From NCBI RefSeq assembly GCF_033958435.1, contig NC_134161.1:17608001-17672000 (forward strand): a DNA stretch of 64,000 nucleotides, in the 5' to 3' direction. Source of the stretch: Carettochelys insculpta (lineage: Eukaryota; Chordata; Testudines; Carettochelyidae). The notes under the pieces are model-generated. The model saw only the letters and a program-made list of their open reading frames with translations, was not told the origin of the DNA and did not search any database. The translations under genes were made by a program, and so were the position numbers. Each line of letters begins with the position of its first letter. Position 1 is the stretch's first letter. Below, piece after piece: positions 55,871 through 64,000 of this stretch.

Positions 55871-56510
55871 TGCTCTTGCTCTCCATCTCCCCGCCCTCCC
55901 CAAACTCTCAGGCCAGAAAGCTCCCGCACCTTTCCCAGCCGCTCCCCACCCAGCAGCGCCCACGCTGGACTCACCAGGGCCAGGTCCTGGTCCTGGGGGA
56001 GCGGAACCGAACCGAGCCTGCCCCGGGACATGGCTCTCGTCTCCGGCGGCCGCGGGGCGCCGCGCTAGTCTGGAAGGGGAGCCGGCCCAGCGGGGTGGAA
56101 AGCTACACTCAAGCTCCTAGGAGGCCTCCCCTCAGCCGCCCTTTCCACCCAGCTGCCTTCATAAGGCGGCTGCGCGGCTCCGGCAGGGTCTGGTTCAGCC
56201 ACCCCTCCCTCCGCTCCCTCCCCTCATGCACCGAAACCTTCCCACCACTCGCTACCCCCCATTCCCTTGAGTTCCCTCACTTCAGCGCAGGCGGCACAGA
56301 GACCCACAAGGGGCTCCTTGAGGAGCCGCAGGCCGCCGGCCCCTGGGCCAAACCCACCAACTACTGAGCCACTGGCGCCTGCCGCCAGAAGCGCTTTGAC
56401 TGAAGCTTTCAGAGTACTGGGGAGGCTGCCTGGAGCAGGGCCCTGGCGCCATTCTCCTAGTCCCACTCGCCCAGGGAAGCTCACCTCGCCACCCCCTTGG
56501 CGCTAATCAG
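55870..56510. promoter_or_regulatory. CpG-rich block, possible promoter region
   Basis: Dense in C, G and CpG (for example cggcggccgcggggcgccgcgc near 56043-56065). It is clearly unlike the surrounding sequence and not explained by the hAT copy on its left. It may be a CpG-island promoter. A candidate first coding exon on the minus strand lies inside it. Confidence 0.45.
55975..56031 (-). CDS. candidate first coding exon of an unidentified minus-strand gene
   Basis: On the minus strand an ATG at 56031-56029 (context gagagccATGt) opens 19 codons (MSRGRLGSVPLPQDQDLAL). They are followed directly by GTGAGT at 55974-55969, a strong vertebrate 5' splice donor. The position inside a CpG-rich block is right for a first exon. 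I do not recognise the peptide, I see no downstream exon that I can link to it, and a donor-like GTGAGT can arise by chance in GC-rich DNA. Without splicing, the frame runs on into the hAT array for 97 codons, which is not credible as protein. This is a hypothesis only. Confidence 0.25.
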
Positions 56511-58544
56511 CCATCAGTGAGCTGGCTGGTGTGCTCACAGCCCAGCTTTTCCCCCTTTGTTTTCCACCACGCAGTCCAGGGCGCATATGACCTGGCATGC
56601 CATGTGCGGGCTGGCAACCTACCGCGTGTGCACGCAGGCATTCGGGGAGGAAAGTGATACATGCTCCCCAGCTCCACCTCTGTGCTTTCCCTTCCCTCTC
56701 GTGGGTGTTATGCCCCACTCGCCTGGCTGCTGGACAAGTTCTGTTCCCACACTGCACACAGGCCTGCTGACAGCAACTGCGGTCCACCTGACATTGGGGG
56801 TGCTATGCCTGTGCTGGCTGGTGCCCATCAAGCTGCTGTCTGTACTGTTGTGTGCACTTTTCCAGCACAGTCAGGGCTCCCATTTGCCACCCATCTGCCT
56901 TTGCCACTTCCAGTACCATCCCACACATGCCTAAGACCCCTCTGGTCTGCCCAGCTGATTTAAAAGGGCCTGGGGCTCCCAGCTGCTACCACCACTACAA
57001 CAGCAATATCAGTGGCTGAGGGATCCCAGGCACTTTTAAATTGCCTGGGCCCCTAGGCAATGGCCTCCTTTGTTCCCCACCATCCATGGGCCTGGCTGTT
57101 CACTGCTGCTCTGGCTCCTCCCAGAATGTATTATTGTGGGACACAGCAAAATCAGCCTGAGGGCTCCAGTCCTCAGATTAAAGGCAATGACACAACTCTT
57201 CACTTTAACAGGAGCTGGAAGAACAGCCCACAGCCATGCATACACATGTACATCCCCACAGCCTCTGTCACACCTAAGAACCCCCTGGGCCCAGAGGGTG
57301 GCGATGGGTTAGGACGGGATTTACAGCTTCTGCCTGACATTGATTTTTTTCCTTAAGAGGTCATGACTCGTCTTTACAATGCACAGCACCCCGTGAGAGG
57401 TAGCCTGACGTTTGGGCAGAGCCCTTTATGCAGGTCGGACCCATGTGCCCCCACGCAAACCATATCGACGTGCAAAAATTGAGCCTTTAAGTGTTATCTC
57501 TCCTTGAACATTGGTGTACTTGGCAACCTCCCACAACACGTTGTGCCTAGCTCGCTTTGGGATCTGCTCCATAAACACGCCTCATAGACCACAACAATAC
57601 GGGCGGTTCCCAGCATGCAAACCCTCCAAGAGGATCCCAGCTGGTACCCACAGTGGCTGTGGAGTTAGTATTCTTGTGGCACATGCTACCACAGGCTGGT
57701 CAGATCGCACTAGAGATGGCAATGCAGACTTCCCTAGCTCATGTAGGAACCAAGTGCAGAACAGCCGCTTGGCAGAGAGAGTGTTACACACTCTCTTAAT
57801 GCACTGGAGACCTCTCTGCACCGGATGGGAACCCTGGATCTGAACTGGAGAAGGCAGACACAGTGCTCAAGGTTCAGCCAGTATGCAGTGACAGCTGGAC
57901 GTATGAGCCCCATGAAAAGCCTGTGGTGACACACTTGATCAGCCTGGGCCTCTACTGGCTGTCATACTGCACCAGCCGTTCTCAGGTGGCGCCAGTTGTA
58001 ATTGTAGAATTTAATCCCACAACCCTTCGGCGTCTCACACCTCCAGTGCCGGAAATGCTTGTTTTGTTTATTCACAGCATTACTATTAAAAATGGATTTC
58101 TGAAGCCTGGATGCTGAATCGCTCCCATTAGACTTCTATGCTGCAGCTCACTCAAATTGTGCAATCAGGACAAGAAGCAGCCTCTGACAGCAACCCCCCC
58201 ACCCTATTTACTCACAGCTACTGGACAAACCACTGAGCTAGAACTCAGCTCATCTCCATTCTGTTTCTGGCTTTGTCCCTGGTCTGCTGGGTGACCTTGG
58301 ACAGCCTCTCCTGCCTCAGTTTCCATGCCTGTAAAAGGGAGTTAATGCTACTCTCCTTGTTTCTAAGAGCTATTAACACACTATCTGCTGTAAATGCCTC
58401 TTGCACAACTTTTAACCTGACAATGAAAAGCCATGTTACCCATTGGCATTTTCCTGCCCAATCCAGCCCCCTTCAGGTGCATTTTATCTTCTGACATGTA
58501 ATTTCCATTGGAGATGTGCTGCTCATGTTTATAGTTGTCCTCAG
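56511..58544. other. no gene recognised; MIR piece near 58265-58400
   Basis: At 58265-58345, ctggctttgtccctggtctgctgggtgaccttggacagcctc...tgcctcagtttcc is a sense-strand MIR core. The rest shows nothing. Confidence 0.45.
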
Positions 58545-58745
58545 CTTTACAGTGTTTCGGTTACAGTGAACAGCACTTACAGTGCTTAGAACGTGACACC
58601 CTATTTTGACTTCTGATGTTGGTTTTGACTTTATGAGGCTCAATCATGTGGTCTTTAGATCTAGGATCTGAGTTACGGTGTTTTGACTCAAGATGCAACT
58701 TTCAGGAACAAATTGTGTTTTAAGTCCTTGGACTGCTTGTATTAC
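58545..58745. repeat. degenerate tandem repeat of a TTACGGTGTTTTGACT-like word
   Basis: Words such as ttacagtgtttcggttacagtgaac, ttacagtgcttagaacgtgac, ttttgacttctgatgttggttttgacttt and gttacggtgttttgactcaagatgc recur with a loose period of about 22-25 bases. Old and diverged. Confidence 0.45.
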
Positions 58746-59124
58746 CAAATGAACTGTCTAGTGAGTAGGGTAACACTGCTTTCTGCTGGCCAGATTTATA
58801 ATACACAACTGTGTGTCATAGGTCCTAAATCAGGTGACTCGCCATATGTTCACACATCCAGCAACTGCACTTTGAACAGCAGTACTGGACGTATGACCAA
58901 AAGGTGGCTATCAGTACTGGATGCTATCCCTGCTGTAGACACTAACTCTGTGTGGGCTTGGAATGCTGCATTACTGCTGTAATTATACATTTCCCTGTTA
59001 TCTTATTCAGGCATTAGATGTGTCCATGTGCTACACAGAGTTCCAAAAAGGGCATGATCCATTGGAAATCAAGGTGACAAAGGTGGAATATGAGCTGAGA
59101 GTAAGCCCGTGTTTTTTGTCTATA

Positions 59125-59192
59125 GTTGTCATTAATAAATTTAATTTGTCACTAATAAATTTCAGTTGTCATTAATAAATTAATTTCATTAA
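59125..59192. repeat. short tandem repeat, unit about 23 bp
   Basis: Three units of (agt)TGTCATTAATAAATTTAA type, AT-rich. Confidence 0.75.
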
Positions 59193-61209
59193 TACATAAG
59201 TTCCTGAAGGGCTGTAAAAACAACATTCACTGTCCCAGTTCACCGTTTTTTTTATCACCAGCCTGGAGACTCAGGTAAGTTGTCTCCTGGCTTCTATTAA
59301 CTCTACAACAATGGCACACGCACCAAAGTTTAGCATCTCCCGTCAGGCTAAGATAACACCTCCCTCGCATGTCTTACTCTGCCTAGCCAGCAGGCCAGCA
59401 GGTTTACCATGAAGGAGAGGAGAGAAAGATTTGTAGGTGCTTTGAAGTCCTAGAAAGCCCCACAAAGCAGCCCAACTCTGCACAAGGAAGCACAAGCTTG
59501 CTGATCACAATGCCCCAGGGGAGGGTGAGATGTGTGTGCGCCTATCACACCTGCCAGGGTGATGCCAGGAGGTGCCCCGCTCTCCTATGCCCAGAGCGGT
59601 TTCCTAAGGGCTGTCCCTCTCCAGAGCAGATTGACAAGGAGTTTCTCAGGTCTGGCAGTTCCCTTAATTGAAACCAAACCAGTGTTGCTCTTTTGTGAAC
59701 AAACACGGCAAAGGAGAAGAAATGTTTTCTGTTGGCTGCCAAGGCTTTAAGTGCCTACAGGTGCCTCAGGAATGCTAATGGAAGGGGAGCAGAGGGGGCT
59801 GTGATGTGCCTGCATTTGGTTCCCATTAAGCCCCCGCCCCACCTCCTTTGCACCCGCCCTTTCCCCAACCCTCCAGCAATGTGCATCTTTCACAAGTCAA
59901 TTATTTCACTCACTCGCCCGCCCCACGTGAAGCTGCTGCTGCCTTAACGAAGAACAGATGTGAGCGCGGGGCCATCCCACTGGCCTGCGATGACAGGCCA
60001 GAGACAGACTGTTCACTCTCTCTGTGCTATGTCCTCAGAGGATGCATGAGAGAAAGGGAAAGTAGCTCCAGCTGCGTCCTGCCTCTGCTGGGCAGGGGAT
60101 TTGGGTTACATCACTCTGCTGGAGGAAGTGGCAGGTCCCAGATGGCTTCCCATGGAGCTGCTTGCACCACCCGGCTGAGACACCGGCTGGGGGGAGCGCT
60201 GAACTAGCTGCCAGAGCAAGTATCCCCAGCAGACATCACAGTGGAGATTACACCATTCCATCCCCAGAAGGCTGTAAACTTCACCTGTGAACTCTCCAGC
60301 AGACGACACAGGACTTCCCCATAAGGGATACAACGTCCCCAAAAACTGTGACAGGGAAGCACCAGCCTCCATCCTCTCCTCAGGCACACGCCTGTTACTT
60401 GTCGCCTCTCCAGCCTCCGGCATATTCACTGCACCCAAGGGACAAACAAAGGCTGTAGTCCTGCCCAAAGCCCACAGGACAAGCTTTTCCAGAGGGGTTT
60501 GCTCCATTGGTCAGGGGCTGGAGGAGGTGCGACCCCTGAGCCACAAGGCTGCGTCAGCCTCAGACAGACACTGTAGTTACAGAGGCAAACCCATGGCTCT
60601 GCCAGCATTTCTCATGTCACTTGCAGGGTGGGAAGGTGGACTAAAGCATACTGGGAAAAACAGCTTTGCCAAGATAAGCTGCATCTACACTAGGAGCACT
60701 TTACTCATGCAGAGAGATCCAAGTAGACCGGGCTGAAGGTCCTAATCCCAGAGCTGAAGTCACATGGGCAGACCCTTACATTCATGGGAGCCCATCTCAA
60801 GATTGCTAAGAACCTGCCATTTTCCTTCAGAAGCTATTTGACGGAAACCGCCATGCAAAGAACTGGCTAAGCATCAGGAAATGATCATGCCCTGGCAGAA
60901 ATATTCATTAGATGTGAAATATAGGCCAGACTGATGATCCTTGGGGAGCACCCCACTTCCAAGAGGGGCAATCAATAGCCAGGGTATAGGAAGAGATTGC
61001 ACGACAGTACCTGTACGAGGCAAACTGACAAATACCACTTCTTTGGTTTCTCTGCTCTCTAGTGCAAATATTAATAATCAAAAATCATACTATAAAGTGA
61101 GCACTGTATGTTCTGCAGTCTGTGCTGTAACTGAAATCAATGGATTTGAAAAAGGCAGACGACTTCCCAAAACAGTTCAATAAAAAGCATTCTAATGTTG
61201 TTCTACAGT
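59193..61209. other. no gene recognised
   Basis: Frames up to 149 codons with no recognisable domain. Nothing supported. Confidence 0.35.
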
Positions 61210-61920
61210 GGCTGTGTCTACACGTGCACGCTACTTCGAAGTAGCGGCACTAACTTCGAAATAGCACCCGTCGCGGCTACACGCGTCGGGCGCTATTTCG
61301 AAGTTAACTTCGACGTTAGGTGGCGAGACATCGAAGTCGCTAACCTCATGAGGGGATCGGAATAGCGCCCTACTTCGACGTTCAACGTCGAAGTAGGGAC
61401 CGTGTAGACGATCCGTGTCCCGCAACGTCGAAATTGTGGGGTCCTCCATGGCAGCCATCAGCTGGGGGGTTGAGAGATGCTGTCTCTCCAGCCCCTGCGG
61501 GGCTCTATGGTCACCGTGTGCAGCAGCCTTTAGCCCAGGGCTTCTGGCTGCTGCTGCTGCAGCGGGGGATTCATGCTGCATGCACAGGGTCTGCAACTCG
61601 TTGTCGGCTCTGTGGATCTTGTCCTGTTTAGTGCAAGTGTGTCTGGGAGGGGCCCTTTAAGGGAGCGGCTGGCTGTTGAGTCCGCCCTGTGACCCTGTCT
61701 GCAGCTGTGCCTGGCACCCTTATTTCGATGTGTGCTACTGTGGCGTGTAGACGTTCCCTCGCTGCGCCTATTTCGATGTGGTGCTGCGCAACGTCGATGT
61801 TGAACATCGACGTTGCCAGCCCTGGAGGACGTGTAGACGTTATTCATCGAAATAGCCTATTTCGATGTCGCCACATTGAAATAGGCTACTTCGATGTAGG
61901 CTTCACGTGTAGACGTAGCC
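61210..61920. mobile_element. 711-bp palindrome-rich DNA element with TIRs and 3-bp TSD
   Basis: The ends ggctgtgtctacacgtg and, inverted, ggctacgtctacacgtg agree at 15 of 17 positions. Both sides are flanked by agt (61207-61209 and 61921-61923), a 3-bp duplication as made by PIF/Harbinger-type transposases. The first 230 and last 190 bases are packed with palindromes around TTCGAA, AACGTT and CGTCGA, and with the repeated word cgtgtagacg. The central 280 bases (61435-61715) are GC-richer and unlike the arms. No transposase is recognised. The class is a suggestion from the TSD length only. Confidence 0.75.
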
Positions 61921-61923
61921 AGT

Positions 61924-63844
61924 GTGAGTAAAACTAAGATTAATCATGTTTTGGTTTTTTTTTTTTTTTTTACTTTCAGGATTAAGGATGTTTAATATTT
62001 TTCAATCATCCGACAGCCCTAGTGCAGCTCTCTTTTAGCTAAATGAGAAAGTTTCTCTCTTTTTACTAGAAAGTTTCACAAGACACCTTACAGACCTTTG
62101 CCAAGCTCCCTAGTTCACAGACTTGCAGGTAGATGGACAAAAACTGGAGAGCACCTGTCAATGACATATCCACCTGAGATAGTTACAAAGCAACTGAAGC
62201 AGAAGCAGCATGCTGAGATGAATACCAAATGGCTGTCCACACTGCAAGAGTGAGAGAGTGCTTGACCGCAGACAGACCAGGGCTGGCAACCTGCAAAGGT
62301 AACACTCGCATCAACTTGTCCAAGACCTTAAGTTTAACTTCTCCAGGAGCCAGGGCTGCAGAAAGGAGACTCTTAGGACTCCATGGAGAAAGCAGGAGGA
62401 CACTGGCTGCCTGTTGCCTGAAGACCAGAATTGCACTCCTGGAGCCTGTGAGCAGATGGACTGACATACACCCACCCGGTCAGGGACAAAGGAACACACC
62501 AGGAGCAGCACACACAAGTTCTGGGGCTAAAGCGCCTAACTAGCAGATCAGAGCAGAGCACAGCACAACAAGAAGGAAGCAAGTGCCCATGCGAAGAGAA
62601 ATCTCTATTTGTAGGGGTCGGGGGGGGGGAGGGTTTATATCACAGGGCTGGGGGATGGGGAGGAGGGGTTTCTGCACTTCAGTTAAATGCAGCACATCGG
62701 GCAGTTTCCTTTTGATCCCCTGGCATGGGTGGATCCTGAGCCTTGCATCTGTCAGGGCAATCAGCACTTTGTAACCCCCGCCCCATGCCAGGTGACTGGG
62801 CTCAACGTAGGATGCAGCACTCCTGCATGGCACTGCTGGGTGGTGGGGTGGTGCAGTTCATGCTCAGGGTGTGGACGGAGTAAGGCAAATCTTGAAGAGC
62901 CTTCTCTGTAGGGGGCGTACAGCAAGAAGTACACCATAGAGGAGGGAGCACAGGACGTCAGGAGCAGGCTCCTTCTGCACAGAGCAGGGAAAGGAAAGCA
63001 GTGGTGGTGACAAGAGCAGAAGGAAAGAGGGGAGCAATGGAAGATTAGAAGGACACAAGAGCAGAGAGAGGCGCGAGGGGACTTTTGGTGCAGGGCTGTC
63101 CAGGAAAGAGGAAGAGTTTGGACCACTCATTGGGAGACAGAGAGCAGCAGCCTGTGGAGACACATGAACTGGCAAAGGCTTGCTTGGAAGAGAAGCAAGG
63201 CAGGTGTTTCCGGAAGGCGGAAGTCCCTTCTGGATGAGCTGCACTGGGGTGAGGCCAGAGACAAGCATGTGGCTACATCCCAGGTAAATAAGCAGGGCCT
63301 GGGGAAGGGCTTTAGCGGTGGAGATGGAGAGCAGCAGGGTGGGCCCTGAAGGAATTGGCAGGACTAAAGCAACAACATGGGGAAGCTTCCCCCTCCCCCA
63401 TGAAATATCACACCACAGGAGGCCCACTGGCCACCAGCAGTGGATGAATCTTGAGACTGGGTGGGGATGAGGAGCCTACAGAAAGGCTCGTAGACCCACA
63501 TTCTCAAAGACATGCAGCTCCTTCACTCCCAGGATACCTGGCTCTAGAGACCTACAACTTTCCACAGTCCATCCTATACGCCTAGAATGTACTGGGGCAG
63601 CTCAGAGTTTAAGGGGCTGACAGCTTACAGGAAAACATTAGATTTAGGGTGTAGTGAGTACAGTAAAGATACTGCAGACCAAATTCTGCCCTCATTTATT
63701 GCCAGGCCCAGCCATGGGGCAGGGGGAGCAAGGCAACTGACAACCCTGCTTGTCCGACTTTGTTATCCCCAGACAGCCTATTTTCCATAGGGCATGCCCT
63801 TAGTGAGCCCTGTATAGCCCCTTTGCTGCCCAGGGCTTTGCACA
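61924..63844. other. no gene recognised; T20 run near 61952-61971
   Basis: Unique-looking, partly purine-rich (62940-63080). Nothing supported. Confidence 0.4.
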
Positions 63845-63945
63845 GGTGTAACTGATTGGAACTCAGACAAACATCAGAAGGCCAGACTGGTTCAAGCCAA
63901 TGGTCCATCCAGCTCAGGACCACGTCTTCCCCCAGTGGGACTGCT
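63845..63945 (-). repeat. possible CR1 3' UTR fragment
   Basis: cagaaggccagactggttcaagccaatggtccatccagctcaggacc recalls, inverted, the 'tgggctggatgg-accattggtctga' segment of the CR1 tail at 31445-31480. Short and diverged. Confidence 0.45.
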
Positions 63946-64000
63946 GGGTGCTTCAGCAAGGCCAGTTTTCGAGAGATCCAGCTCCTGCTGTTCATCTGAG

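Noticed and set aside
55738..56031. Unspliced 97-codon minus frame
   Set aside because: After 19 codons it runs through a splice-donor-like site into the hAT minisatellite, so the full frame is not credible as protein.

Overview
The window looks like repeat-rich, non-coding DNA from a sauropsid nuclear genome. A turtle is my best guess. The reasons are several CR1 LINE 3' ends of the bird/turtle type, a Penelope-like element, DIRS retrotransposons, many non-autonomous hAT elements, MIR-type SINE remains and retroviral-type LTR fragments. There is no bacterial-type gene organisation, and I found no multi-exon host gene that I can name. Nearly all open frames are either transposon genes or chance frames in repeats.

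Layout. 1-1680: GC-rich unique and minisatellite DNA. 1685-2482: first copy of a hAT family that carries an internal minisatellite. 3695-4032: a second, unrelated short hAT with target-site duplication (TSD). 4033-7642: mostly unique, with one MIR. 7643-13744: a structurally complete DIRS-type tyrosine-recombinase retrotransposon on the minus strand. It has inverted terminal repeats, an internal complementary region, and three uninterrupted overlapping frames (gag-like; reverse transcriptase/RNase H/methylase-like; tyrosine recombinase). 14541-14871: a short hAT with a 7/8 TSD. 15313-20920: an old, decayed DIRS copy on the plus strand, interrupted by a 5'-truncated copy of the minisatellite hAT. 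22090-31080: LINE fragments, a 5'-truncated CR1 and the third minisatellite hAT. 31085-34570: CR1 end, Penelope RT/GIY-YIG remnant, then a solo LTR. 35260-38875: a foldback hAT, three CR1 fragments on the minus strand and a Penelope terminal hairpin. 39035-46350: LTR, MIR and Penelope pieces in otherwise unique DNA. 46350-55370: mostly unique, with one foldback MITE and one minisatellite. 55374-56500: fourth minisatellite hAT (3' part, minus strand) next to a CpG-rich block that could be the promoter and first exon of a minus-strand host gene. 56500-64000: mostly unique, with a palindrome-rich 711-bp element at 61210-61920.

How it works together. The only coherent gene system is the DIRS element at 7643-13744. 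Its gag-like protein, polymerase and tyrosine recombinase, with the terminal and internal complementary repeats, match the model in which cDNA is circularised on the internal complementary region and integrated by the recombinase without target duplication. All three frames are open and all the catalytic residues I looked for are present, so this copy is probably young. The second DIRS copy, about 1.6 kb away in the opposite orientation, shows the same architecture in decay and belongs to a different subfamily.
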